21,401 bases of DNA from an uncultured Oxalobacteraceae bacterium (lineage in GTDB: Bacteria > Pseudomonadota > Gammaproteobacteria > Burkholderiales > Burkholderiaceae). The notes beneath the pieces were generated by a model that did not search any database, was not told the DNA's origin, and was given only the letters and a program-made list of their open reading frames with translations. The stretch lies in assembly GCA_946478765.1 (NCBI GenBank), contig CAMLDH010000022.1:1-21401 (forward strand). The letters are read 5' to 3'. Below, in pieces: positions 1 through 7,259 of this stretch (its first letter is position 1; every line of letters starts with the position of its first letter). The position numbers and the translations under genes were made by a program.

Positions 1-1198
1 GACGGGTTTCTGTGAACGCTTCCAGCTCAGCGCGCCCGCGCGCCAGCGCATCTTTCAGATGCTCGGCTTTCTTCGCGATCGCGACGGCGTTTTGCACCAG
101 GTCATTGAATAGGCTGTCATTGGAGTCAATGCGCTCGACAATCCGCCGTTTCGGTGGAAGATCCGCGAGCACGTCTTCCTTTCGCCGGCGGATCATCAAC
201 CCTTCGCGGCGAAGATGCGTACCGAGCACGTCCGGTTCCTTGACTGAATCGGTGCCATAGCCGTTGCACCATTCTCTGGTGAACGAATCCCAGTCACCGA
301 GACAGTGGTATTCGATGATGTTCAGGACATTCCAGATCTCGCCACCGCGGTTGTAAATTGGGGTGCCGGAAAGTCCCATTACGTCGTCTGAGATCGATGC
401 AAGTTCGCTTGCTGCTGAATATTTCTCAGTGCCGGCGTGCCGAAGCTCCTGGATCTCATCAAAAACAATTCGTTTGATACCAAGCTCGCGCAGCGCTGCG
501 CGCCACGCTCGCAGCAGAAGATAGTGGATCACGTAGATGTGAGCCGGCGGCAGTTGCATAACCTTCGTGCCACGAATCACGTGGACGCCGATCTTGCTGG
601 CGTCAGCAAATAGGGGACCGGCTTCGCCAGTAGAGGTATCGAGGAAAGTAGGTATCTTGTCTTCCCAATGCCGTACCAGGTGCGGCGGGACAACGACGAG
701 CGCTGGCCAAGCCTGGTCGGTCGCAAGAAATGCTAATGCCTGGACTGTTTTGCCGAGCCCCATCTCGTCGGCGATTAACGTCCGGCGGTTTGCAAGCGTC
801 CACGCAAGCCCTTCTTGCTGAAATGGCTTGAGGGTTCCTTTGAAAACGATGTCAGGGATTGCCGTAGCTGGCCGAGTGTTGATTTCCTGCCGGCGGACGA
901 CGTATTCGCAGGTTTCTGAATAGGCGGCGTCGAAGTCTTCCTTGTTCTCGATCGATAGTGGCCACCGATGCAGGAACCAGACGAGATCCGCGAAGGTCCG
1001 GCGGTTGGCCGGAAATTTGGCGACGCCGGCACCACGCCCATCGGATCCTGGGAAAAGGCGCTTCGCCATTACGGCAACCTGAGGATCCGCCTTAATGATC
1101 CAATATGAACCCTTGTCGTTGCTCTCGCGAGAAAGCGAGCCATAGGTCTGGGTCGCAATGACCGGCCTTGCAAGGTATTGCGGTAGCGTGAGCGTCAT
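1..1198 (-). CDS. SNF2-family DEAD/DEAH helicase, C-terminal part beyond the left edge
   Basis: This is an ATP-dependent DNA translocase/helicase of superfamily 2. About 399 N-terminal residues are in the window, and the frame stays open to position 1, so the second RecA domain is missing from view. The ATG at 1198 overlaps the upstream stop as ATGA, which implies translational coupling. A non-helicase N-terminal region of about 120 residues leads into motif I, IADEMGLGKTVQAL (about residues 141-154). Motif II is FDEIQELRH (about 245-253) and motif III is GLSGTPIYNR (about 275-284). DEMGLGKT together with a SGTP motif III is typical of SNF2 proteins. In phages such a helicase often follows a small PD-(D/E)XK nuclease, as it does here, which suggests DNA replication or recombination. 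A defence role comparable to DISARM DrmD is possible but not shown. The family call is firm and the role is inferred. Confidence 0.9.
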   Translation of the reverse strand, partial: MTLTLPQYLARPVIATQTYGSLSRESNDKGSYWIIKADPQVAVMAKRLFPGSDGRGAGVAKFPANRRTFADLVWFLHRWPLSIENKEDFDAAYSETCEYVVRRQEINTRPATAIPDIVFKGTLKPFQQEGLAWTLANRRTLIADEMGLGKTVQALAFLATDQAWPALVVVPPHLVRHWEDKIPTFLDTSTGEAGPLFADASKIGVHVIRGTKVMQLPPAHIYVIHYLLLRAWRAALRELGIKRIVFDEIQELRHAGTEKYSAASELASISDDVMGLSGTPIYNRGGEIWNVLNIIEYHCLGDWDSFTREWCNGYGTDSVKEPDVLGTHLRREGLMIRRRKEDVLADLPPKRRIVERIDSNDSLFNDLVQNAVAIAKKAEHLKDALARGRAELEAFTETR

Positions 1199-1587
1199 AG
1201 TGCGATTCCCCAAAGCGCGTTCAGACTCACTACCGCGATTTTCTTGTCGTTGATCAGCGCCGGCAAAGGAATGCTCCGTTCCAAGACGGTGATGATTGCT
1301 CGCACGGTCGGCTGAGCTGCGTATCGACTCAGCTGGTCAAACAATGCTGCGCGTGCCGGCCGCTGTTTTTTGATCTCGATGACAATGCCGTCAACCCAGA
1401 TGTCCGCCCGGCACCGTGGGCCGAACGAATGTTCTCGGCGATGCGGAATGGCGTGAGCGACCAACGCTGCGCAAACGGCGTCGTGGATCTCTAACTCTTG
1501 CAACCCTGTGCGCGCGACTCGCACGGTCCTGATTGCCTCGACGACACGGCCGACGCCGGCGGTTGTTGGAAACTCAGCGGCGAACAT
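1195..1587 (-). CDS. PD-(D/E)XK nuclease-fold protein
   Basis: A 130-residue protein with the core pattern of the PD-(D/E)XK nuclease fold: CRADIWVDGIVIEIKK, with Asp62, Glu71 and Lys73 as likely metal and catalytic residues, followed by ALFDQLSRYA with Gln85. I chose ATG 1587 because GAGG lies 8 bases upstream and it overlaps the preceding gene by only 14 bases. The reading frame is open further upstream to 1659, but that extension lies entirely inside the preceding gene. The size and the position directly before a SNF2 helicase resemble the VRR-NUC/SNF2 pairs common in phage genomes, although I do not see the full VRR-NUC signature. It may be a nuclease that processes branched or modified DNA with the helicase, or a catalytically active relative used in restriction. 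The fold call is reasonably secure and the substrate is unknown. Confidence 0.75.
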   Translation of the reverse strand: MFAAEFPTTAGVGRVVEAIRTVRVARTGLQELEIHDAVCAALVAHAIPHRREHSFGPRCRADIWVDGIVIEIKKQRPARAALFDQLSRYAAQPTVRAIITVLERSIPLPALINDKKIAVVSLNALWGIAL

Positions 1588-2398
1588 TCGGGACCTCGCG
1601 AATTTGCAGATCAGAGGGAAGGGCCGCGATGTCTTCGCGTTTATCCTTTTCGCCGCCAAGTTGCTTCATGAAGAAGGGCACGTCGGCCGCCTTGCATTGA
1701 TCGCGCAGACCGCGGGCAAGATCTGGGGGCATCTCGCGTGCGCCCGCGCCGGACTCTCCGCCGACGATCACCCAACCGATTCCCTGATTGAAGCCTCCAG
1801 CCTCCCAAGGGTGGTTTGGACTGCTGCGATCGATGCCGAGCCATGTCCGAAGGTTGACGGATTCCAGTAATGGCTCCATCGAGAGACCGTGAAGGACTGC
1901 CGGCACGTTGAGCAGCTTGCCGATATCTCGGTTTGCCTCTTCCTGGTTGACGATGGTGCTGATCAACCAGACGTTCTGGTAACCACTGCCCCAGTCGGAG
2001 GGCAACATTCGCATGGCGTTACCAATGCGCTTGGTAACGACCAGGTAAGTCAGGTTCGGCGTTTCCTTCACTAACTGCCAGTAATCCGCGCGCCACTCAC
2101 TCGGAACCTCGTTATCGAAGATATCCGCCAGGGATGCGGAAAACACCGGCCAGAAGGCGTCTTGGCCAGCGGCTTGTCTTTTCGCTGCAAGTTTGTTCCA
2201 GCTACGCACCTGGTTCCAATTGGCGCTGCTGGTTCGGTAGCGCGGCACACCAGGCCCCCAGTGCGTCTCTCCCCCAAAAATGCCACGTGCATCCATGCGT
2301 TTGGCATAGCAGCGAAGGCAACCTGGGCCGACCTCAGTACATCCAATCCATGGATTGAATGTGGAGCGGGTCCAAGAAATTGTGGTGATTTCAGCCAT
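1574..2398 (-). CDS. Phage Gp37/Gp68 family protein (DUF5131)
   Basis: A 274-residue protein of the Gp37/Gp68 (DUF5131) family, common in phages, plasmids and islands. Diagnostic segments are the N-terminal ISWTRSTFNPWIGCTEVGPG followed by CLRCYAKRMDARG, with Cys20, Cys27 and Cys30; the glycine-rich VIVGGESGAGAREM at 210-223; and PFFMKQLGGE at 241-250. The cysteine spacing (Cx6Cx2C) could hold an iron-sulfur cluster. Kinship to radical-SAM enzymes has been proposed for such proteins, but the canonical Cx3Cx2C is absent, so I leave chemistry open. The start at 2398 overlaps the upstream methyltransferase gene by 8 bases. No strong Shine-Dalgarno is seen, consistent with coupling. Placement among DNA methyltransferases suggests nucleic acid modification or repair, which is inference. 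Confidence 0.85.
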   Translation of the reverse strand: MAEITTISWTRSTFNPWIGCTEVGPGCLRCYAKRMDARGIFGGETHWGPGVPRYRTSSANWNQVRSWNKLAAKRQAAGQDAFWPVFSASLADIFDNEVPSEWRADYWQLVKETPNLTYLVVTKRIGNAMRMLPSDWGSGYQNVWLISTIVNQEEANRDIGKLLNVPAVLHGLSMEPLLESVNLRTWLGIDRSSPNHPWEAGGFNQGIGWVIVGGESGAGAREMPPDLARGLRDQCKAADVPFFMKQLGGEKDKREDIAALPSDLQIREVPNVRR

Positions 2399-2939
2399 GG
2401 CTTATTTTTTCGCTATTCGCGTAAATGTGTGGAAGCGGCTTGTGCGTTCTGAGATAAACGCCCTTATCATTTAGTCTCTGCAGGGCATCCGCGCAGTCGT
2501 TTCCGAACGCGAACAAGACGGTGCCAGCCCCACAACGGCTCTTTTTGTGCTGGTTCTCGCGTCCTGGGACGAATTCAATACGACCGGCCATGAACAGCAT
2601 CGCTGTGGCCTTTGTCATGGCCTCCTGGCACCATGAGGCGTCTGTGCGGCTGAATACCAGAGCTATTCCATGACCGTGATCGGCCATGCGGCGTATCCAC
2701 AAAGCTGTGGAGGGACCGTATGGCGGGTTTAGCCAGACCCTGCCGAACCACGGTTTTTTCAGCCCATCGTCAAAGATGGTGTACTTCGTCGCCGCTGGTA
2801 CAGAAGTCTCCATGTCATGGGGACTCGATGGATCTAGATCAAATGTCAGCGCAAGCGCCTCGAATACCCACGCAGGCGTATACCATTCGACGCTCTTGTG
2901 AGCTGATACCGTCCTTTGGTCGCTAAACATGCCACTCAT
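2391..2939 (-). CDS. Phage-type DNA N-6-adenine methyltransferase (Dam family)
   Basis: A 182-residue protein of the phage Dam-type family (Pfam Dam, PF05869), which transfers a methyl group from S-adenosylmethionine to adenine N6. The catalytic motif IV is VWLNPPYG, with NPPY at 71-74. An N-terminal EWYTPAWVFEALALTFDLDP block (18-37) is typical of the family. The length matches full-length relatives. ATG 2939 has AGGAG about 9 bases upstream; a second Met at residue 4 (2930) is less well placed. A 39-base gap separates it from the upstream methyltransferase, the loosest junction in the operon. It probably methylates element DNA, as protection against host restriction or for regulation. Target sequence cannot be read from the protein. 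Confidence 0.9.
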   Translation of the reverse strand: MSGMFSDQRTVSAHKSVEWYTPAWVFEALALTFDLDPSSPHDMETSVPAATKYTIFDDGLKKPWFGRVWLNPPYGPSTALWIRRMADHGHGIALVFSRTDASWCQEAMTKATAMLFMAGRIEFVPGRENQHKKSRCGAGTVLFAFGNDCADALQRLNDKGVYLRTHKPLPHIYANSEKISHG

Positions 2940-2978
2940 GTTCTTACTCTCCTATTGGCTTTCTGCGCGCTTTTACGA

Positions 2979-4226
2979 TCAGCATGGCCGATTCCCAATT
3001 GTGTCAAGAGCGGGATTCATCTCAAATCCAACGCAGTCCCGGTATAGTTCCGCCGCACCACGGAGATACTCCAACACCCATTCCGTAACGATCCAGCGGC
3101 GACCGAGGCGCTCTGCTGCAAGACCGACACGGGTCGTGCCGCTGAAATTATCGACAACCAGATCGCCGGGTTCAGTGAGAAATCGAATGAAGAAATCAGG
3201 AATCGATGTCGGCTGCATGGCACCGTGAACAGGAAGACCAAGATCATTCGCGTGCTGGCGATATGCCTTTGTGTCATTGCAAGAATGGCCTCGTTGAACA
3301 ACGTTGCGAGGAATCTTTCCTTCGGTAACTCGGCCATACGAATGAGGACGAATCGTGTATGCGCCATCTCCATACACGGCCGATCGTTGTGCGCCGCCGT
3401 CGTGCATCAGACGGAGATGGCGATCGGTGTGAGCTTCGAGAACACGACGGTTATCAGATCGCACCCGCATTGGATCATTTGTGAACCAAAGTATTGGTTC
3501 ATATGCGGTCGTCAAGTGCACTCGATTCACGCACGCCCAGTATGTTGGTCCTGGTGGTTTGCTGAAATTTACCCAGGGGATCCGGTCCATAAGGGACAGG
3601 CCAAGCCGATCATGCAATGCGAGAACCAGCCGTTCGACGTAAAGCGATCGAGCAGGAGATTTCGATTCAAAAATGTCGTTGCTTATGTTCAGTACGATGC
3701 TGCCACCAGGTAGCAGATGACGAGCCACCGGCTCCATTTCTTTACAGATGAAATCGACGTATTGAGCCTCATCCGGATTGCCGTATGCTCGGGCCTGGCG
3801 CAACGGATAAGGCGGCGATGAGATGTACAAGGCGATCGGCTCGCCGAGTCCGTCGAAAACGTCTTGGCTGCGACTCCAAATTGCCACCCCGAGATCTGTA
3901 CTGAACGCAATCAATTTCACGCCCGCAATCGCCCTGTGTAGCCCCTTGCCGGCGTTTTCAGTGAGTCTCCATATGCCGCGCTTGCCGCCAACGCGTTCAA
4001 TGATCTGAAGGCGTTTAAGGGTCTGCTGGAACCAACGGATTTTGCGTTTGGCCGGACTACGGAGCGCGCCGGCAACGCCGACCGGGATGCGGGCATCCAT
4101 GTCAGCGAGATCGATGCCGGCCCGCTGCGCAACGGCGTCATAGAGCGTTGCATTGTCGAGCGTTCCGCCTGGCGCGTTCGCATAGACGGCCGCCACGTGT
4201 GCGAAAAGTTCGAGCTGCTTACGCAT
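2979..4226 (-). CDS. Beta-class DNA methyltransferase (N4-cytosine or N6-adenine)
   Basis: A 415-residue amino-methyltransferase with beta-class motif order: catalytic motif IV ISSPPYPL (SPPY at 137-140) comes first, and the AdoMet-binding motif I region DNFSGTTRVGLAAERLGRRW (359-378) comes near the C-terminus. SPPY is the form most common in N4-cytosine enzymes, but N6-adenine activity is not excluded. Residues 1-95 form a basic region that looks like a winged-helix DNA-binding domain (RKIRWFQQTLKRLQIIERVG at 61-80, then GIWRLT). The start at 4226 is chosen over the longer frame at 4256 because AAGGGG lies about 8 bases upstream and the overlap with the C5 methyltransferase gene falls to 8 bases. 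Motif I has SGTTRVG in place of the usual GxG after DxF, a mild variation. Confidence 0.9.
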   Translation of the reverse strand: MRKQLELFAHVAAVYANAPGGTLDNATLYDAVAQRAGIDLADMDARIPVGVAGALRSPAKRKIRWFQQTLKRLQIIERVGGKRGIWRLTENAGKGLHRAIAGVKLIAFSTDLGVAIWSRSQDVFDGLGEPIALYISSPPYPLRQARAYGNPDEAQYVDFICKEMEPVARHLLPGGSIVLNISNDIFESKSPARSLYVERLVLALHDRLGLSLMDRIPWVNFSKPPGPTYWACVNRVHLTTAYEPILWFTNDPMRVRSDNRRVLEAHTDRHLRLMHDGGAQRSAVYGDGAYTIRPHSYGRVTEGKIPRNVVQRGHSCNDTKAYRQHANDLGLPVHGAMQPTSIPDFFIRFLTEPGDLVVDNFSGTTRVGLAAERLGRRWIVTEWVLEYLRGAAELYRDCVGFEMNPALDTIGNRPC

Positions 4227-6033
4227 TGACGTCCCCTTGAGAAAGAGAGAGCGCAATTGCTACCGGTTGCACCCAAATCGGCATGGAACTCAGCATGAAC
4301 GTTTCGCCGCTTGCGGCAAGCATCAGTGTGATGCCCATGACGTCTGCGATTGCTTCAGCTGCCTTCGGTGGGACTGCATTGCCGATACGTTCGCGCCATG
4401 CGCTGTCCGACAGACCGTCCAGCTGGAAGTATTCCTCCGGCTCTATAAGGCTTTGGAGTGCGGCGAGTTCGAGCGTTGTGAAGGGACGGTGCCATGTTCC
4501 ATCAATCGAACGAATAATCGCGATGGTTTTTTCATCTAAAGCGGGTAAGGTGTCGAGCCGTGGATCCGCGACGGACCATCTGCCATTGTCGTATCCGGCG
4601 GACGCACTGACAGCACCACTCGGCGATTCCCACGGAAGGACGCCGTAGTGACCTCCGGTCAGGTAGTGGTCGCCCTTGCCGCGATTAATGCCGGTACGAG
4701 GATCTGCGACCGCGAATGCGCCGTGTCCGGTTGTGCTGCCGGCGATAACGGTACTTGCCGGCGCGTCGTACGGTGTAATGAGGTACTTTCCTTTGCCGCC
4801 GAAGCCGGTACTGGCACGCGGGTCAGCGATAGACATCGCAGCTCCGGCGACGTGTGCCGCTCCGGTTACGGATCCGGACTGGCCATTCCATTGCACGACT
4901 CGGTACATGCCATTTTGACGATTCACCTTCTCTGGCATGCGCGGATCTTGGACTGCGAACGTGCCTTGTCCTGGGGACTTCACGTTGATGACCGCTCCCA
5001 TCGGTTCCCCCCAACTGCAGAGCCCGTATTGGCCGCAGTTGTAGGATCCAGAGTCGAAACGCGGATCAGCGACGGAGAAGTTGCCGTTGTTCGGCCGCGC
5101 GCGGCTCGTTACAACACCTGTCGGCTCATCCCACGCATTGACCCCAAGCATTCCACGGTGCATTTCGGGGACAATCAGGTAGTCTCGCAGGTGCCCATTC
5201 TCGACTGCCAGCTTGTTTAGGCTGCGCCAATCGTTGCCGGCTTCAACGAATGCCAGACGAACCCAAGTCTTCCATTGAAGACGGGGAATGCGATGCATTG
5301 GGCCACCGCGGCTGTCGCCGGGAAGTGGCATACGGCCAAGAACTTCGCCGACAGCGCGCAAGCGCTTTTTCTCCGGTTCGTATAGGAACGGAGGCACCTT
5401 TCCCATGTGCCGTGCGACCAGCAAGAATCGCTTACGGGACTGGGCGAGGCCGCCGATCTCGCCGCAGTCATGCGTGGTCTCAGCGACAGCGTAGCCATAT
5501 TGGCGGAGCACCTGGTTGATTTGATCGAGAAGGTGCCGGCCGCGTGTTGCTAAGCGTGGTACATTTTCGAAGACGATCAACGGGACAGGGTCGTCGGCCC
5601 ACGCTTCTGCCATCAGCCACACGCAACGTAGCGTCAATTCGTTGAGCGCTTGGTACTTCGCGGTTTTGCTCTTTTCTTCTGAGAGAAGCCCGCTTGCCCC
5701 TTTGCAAGGCGACGAAATAAAAACAGCGGATGGCAGCTCACCGCCTGCGGCACGTTGAATATCGGCCGGAGTCGCCTCTTTCCAGCCATCCGGCGGTTCG
5801 TTTCCGTGAAAGGCAATGTATTGAGCCCGCGTAAAGAGGTCCATGACTGTACCTGGTCGCCCAAGCCCCGCTTTGTCGAAATCACGGATCGCGGCCGGGT
5901 CGTTGTCGATACCGCCAATGCAACGCCACTTGGCTCGCATGTTCCCGACGCGCGGCTGGGATTTGTTGAATCCCTTTTTTCCGCCACCCAGTCCACAGCA
6001 GAAATGGAAGTGCTTGAATTCAAATTCGCTCAT
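4219..6033 (-). CDS. C5-cytosine DNA methyltransferase with five internal ADPR repeats
   Basis: A 604-residue DNA (cytosine-5) methyltransferase. Motif I is HFHFCCGLGGGKKGF (8-22), catalytic motif IV is SSPCKGAS with Cys110, motif VI is ENVP (156-159), motif VIII is QSRKRF (198-203), and motif X is IGNAVPP (550-556). The span between motifs VIII and X, which holds the target-recognition domain, is about 350 residues. It contains five units of about 40 residues, each running from an aromatic/Pro segment such as W-x-x-P to ADPR or QDPR at 322-325, 362-365, 403-406, 443-446 and 489-492. The ATG at 6033 overlaps the upstream stop as ATGA, with AGGGA upstream. A hydrophobic tail follows motif X (569-604). 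It is the second gene of the leftward operon. All catalytic residues are present, so it is probably active. Confidence 0.95.
   Translation of the reverse strand: MSEFEFKHFHFCCGLGGGKKGFNKSQPRVGNMRAKWRCIGGIDNDPAAIRDFDKAGLGRPGTVMDLFTRAQYIAFHGNEPPDGWKEATPADIQRAAGGELPSAVFISSPCKGASGLLSEEKSKTAKYQALNELTLRCVWLMAEAWADDPVPLIVFENVPRLATRGRHLLDQINQVLRQYGYAVAETTHDCGEIGGLAQSRKRFLLVARHMGKVPPFLYEPEKKRLRAVGEVLGRMPLPGDSRGGPMHRIPRLQWKTWVRLAFVEAGNDWRSLNKLAVENGHLRDYLIVPEMHRGMLGVNAWDEPTGVVTSRARPNNGNFSVADPRFDSGSYNCGQYGLCSWGEPMGAVINVKSPGQGTFAVQDPRMPEKVNRQNGMYRVVQWNGQSGSVTGAAHVAGAAMSIADPRASTGFGGKGKYLITPYDAPASTVIAGSTTGHGAFAVADPRTGINRGKGDHYLTGGHYGVLPWESPSGAVSASAGYDNGRWSVADPRLDTLPALDEKTIAIIRSIDGTWHRPFTTLELAALQSLIEPEEYFQLDGLSDSAWRERIGNAVPPKAAEAIADVMGITLMLAASGETFMLSSMPIWVQPVAIALSLSQGDVNA
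4543..5157 (-). repeat. Five tandem protein-level repeats in the C5 methyltransferase
   Basis: Residues 293-497 of the methyltransferase form five imperfect repeats. Recognisable cores are LGVNAWDEPTGVV then NFSVADPR, YGLCSWGEPMGAV then TFAVQDPR, YRVVQWNGQSGSV then MSIADPR, YLITPYDAPASTV then AFAVADPR, and YGVLPWESPSGAV then RWSVADPR. The DNA copies have diverged but keep a GGATC in each ADPR or QDPR block. The unit resembles the segment before motif IX in ordinary C5 methyltransferases (W-x-x-P-S-x-T followed by HP and R), which suggests multiplication of that segment. Confidence 0.85.
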
Positions 6034-6293
6034 GCTGGTTTCCCTACTTTTTTGATGTGATTGCGGAAGATGTACATGCTGGTCACGATGCCGATCGGGC
6101 CACCAAGGAGATAGGCTGCGTAATCGACAACCGTATTTGCATGGACGATTTGGAGTGCGCCGAGCTGCGCGACGGATATCAGAAGGCTGTTCGCAAAAGA
6201 GCTTTTGTAGTAGCCGTCGTAGGTCAGTTGCGTTTGAAGTCCGAGAGCGAAGACCAGGACAAAGGTGCTGCCGAAAAGTAGGAGTGCATTCAT
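6030..6293 (-). CDS. Small integral membrane protein, first gene of the methyltransferase operon
   Basis: An 87-residue hydrophobic protein. It has three likely membrane segments: ALLLFGSTFVLVFALGL near the N-terminus, a middle segment NSLLISVAQLGALQIV, and YAAYLLGGPIGIVTSMYIF near the C-terminus, then a basic tail RNHIKKVGK that should face the cytoplasm. Similar small proteins with an AAYLLGGPxGI C-terminal segment occur in phage and plasmid genomes without known function; this is from memory, not a search. I prefer ATG 6293 to the upstream TTG at 6320. The stop overlaps the next start as ATGA, so it is coupled to the C5 methyltransferase. A holin-like role is possible but unsupported. Confidence 0.7.
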   Translation of the reverse strand: MNALLLFGSTFVLVFALGLQTQLTYDGYYKSSFANSLLISVAQLGALQIVHANTVVDYAAYLLGGPIGIVTSMYIFRNHIKKVGKPA

Positions 6294-6385
6294 GCCGGAT
6301 GGAATACGGAAAAATAACAAAATGGAGACTTCAGCTTTATGAAAACGACAAAAGCAATTAACTTTTATTGTTTTATCATTGTGTG

Positions 6386-6414
6386 ATTTAATACGATGAT
6401 CGTAAATAAGTCAA
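6386..6414 (-). promoter_or_regulatory. Leftward promoter with a 13-bp palindrome in its spacer
   Basis: On the minus strand TTGACT (6414-6409) is followed after 17 bases by TTAAAT (6391-6386). The spacer holds the perfect palindrome TACGAT-G-ATCGTA (6392-6404, plus-strand reading), a good place for a repressor to block RNA polymerase. This would drive the membrane protein, methyltransferase and helicase operon. It is a prediction from sequence only. Confidence 0.5.
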
Positions 6415-6418
6415 CTTT

Positions 6419-6543
6419 TGTTATACTATCTTTTAGTGAAGTTTTTGAAAGTGACTTCAATATGGGGCATTGCGTTGTCCGTTTAGTTATTGCTCACGTT
6501 CAATGCAAATGTTATTCTTTGGTTTGAAACCGTATTAACGGTT
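6419..6543 (+). promoter_or_regulatory. Possible rightward promoters and an operator-like inverted repeat
   Basis: Two extended -10 elements point rightward: TG-T-TATACT at 6419-6427 and TG-T-TATTCT at 6510-6518, the second with a weak TTGCTC at 6490-6495 spaced by 17 bases. Just downstream of the second is AACCGT-ATTA-ACGGTT (6528-6543), an inverted repeat placed where an operator would sit. Either element could drive the 110-residue gene and the HU gene. The rest of the 6294-6564 gap is AT-rich, with no other gene seen. Confidence 0.35.
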
Positions 6544-6564
6544 ATTGAGGGTGGGAGCGTGGCA

Positions 6565-6897
6565 ATGCATGCAGATAATTTGAAAATTGGCTGCACATTG
6601 GAAGGCGATAACGCAATCGACTTTGAGCGTTTATCAATGGTGTTTAAAATGCCGAGTCGCGCGCCTACGAAGCAGAAGCAGCAGGCGTTGATGATTGGCG
6701 CTTCGCTTTTGGCGCTCGATGCGGCTATGCGCAAATACAGCGAGGAGACGGGCAAGCGTTACCCATCGCTGGAGGAAGTGCTTATGTTTGCAGGTTGCCG
6801 ACCGCCCGATGTCGACAAACTTCTGAATGGAAGTCCTGCTGCAGGCGTCGATGCCCTCAAAGGTGCGATTGAACGTCAATCGTCACGGAAAAAGTAA
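6565..6897 (+). CDS. Hypothetical protein, 110 residues
   Basis: I do not recognise this protein. ATG 6565 is chosen because GGGAG lies about 8 bases upstream; the frame is open further back to 6490, but that part lies in the promoter region. It is mixed-charge and probably helical, with a small-residue-rich helix (MIGASLLALDAAMRKYSEET) and a basic C-terminal end (IERQSSRKK). No signal peptide or membrane segment is seen. It is the first gene of a rightward unit with the HU-like gene, so a small DNA-binding or regulatory role is a guess. It is not obviously a helix-turn-helix protein. Confidence 0.6.
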   Translation: MHADNLKIGCTLEGDNAIDFERLSMVFKMPSRAPTKQKQQALMIGASLLALDAAMRKYSEETGKRYPSLEEVLMFAGCRPPDVDKLLNGSPAAGVDALKGAIERQSSRKK

Positions 6898-6901
6898 CCA
6901 T

Positions 6902-6925
6902 TGTGCGAGCGTTAAATCTCGCACA
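6902..6925. promoter_or_regulatory. Inverted repeat in the leader of the HU-like gene
   Basis: TGTGCGAG (6902-6909) and CTCGCACA (6918-6925) are perfect 8-bp arms around an 8-base AT-rich centre. The element begins 5 bases after the stop of the preceding gene and ends 28 bases before the HU start. There is no T-run, so a terminator is unlikely. An operator or an RNA structure controlling HU translation fits better. Confidence 0.45.
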
Positions 6926-6953
6926 TTCATTGACGCAAAAGATAGGAGTTACC

Positions 6954-7229
6954 ATGAGCAAAGCGGTGCTGAGTCGCCTGATTTCCGAAACACACGGCGT
7001 ACCTAAAGTCAAAGCAGACGAAATCATTGATACCGTTTTTAACGGGATCAAGAACGCTTTGGCTTCTCAGGGAAGCATTGCTTTTGCCGGATTCGGTCGG
7101 TTCCATGTCAACAACCGTGCGGCGCGTATCGGTCGTAATCCGGCGAATGGCAACAAGGTAGATATTCCGGCGCACAAGGTGGTGAAGTTCACGCCAGGCG
7201 ATCCGTTGAAGAAGACAATTAACCAGTAA
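6954..7229 (+). CDS. HU-family DNA-binding protein
   Basis: A 91-residue histone-like protein of the HU/IHF family, full length for the family. It starts MSKAVLSRLISETHGVPKVK, has the central FAGFGRFHVNNRAARIGRNP arm region (the GRNP motif that inserts into the DNA minor groove) and ends in VVKFTPGDPLKKTINQ, the typical C-terminal strand and helix. ATG 6954 is preceded by TAGGAG at a good distance; the in-frame upstream ATG 6903 would begin inside the inverted repeat and is less likely. HU homologues on plasmids and ICEs organise element DNA or act in replication and recombination. Whether it forms homodimers or mixes with host HU cannot be told. Confidence 0.93.
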   Translation: MSKAVLSRLISETHGVPKVKADEIIDTVFNGIKNALASQGSIAFAGFGRFHVNNRAARIGRNPANGNKVDIPAHKVVKFTPGDPLKKTINQ

Positions 7230-7259
7230 TAATATTTACAATATTTCAGGGAGAAAATA

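Noticed and set aside
1..1041. Several 66-88 residue frames on both strands over the helicase region
   Set aside because: The open minus frame from 1198 carries the helicase motifs; the others are shadows without motifs.
3225..5220. Plus-strand frames of 100-190 residues opposite the methyltransferases
   Set aside because: The minus-strand genes carry all motifs and coupling signals; the plus frames are antisense without start signals.
1..6293. DISARM defence system
   Set aside because: A SNF2 helicase and methyltransferases are present, but no DrmA, DrmB or phospholipase-type DrmC is visible. The gene order fits a phage-type module at least as well.
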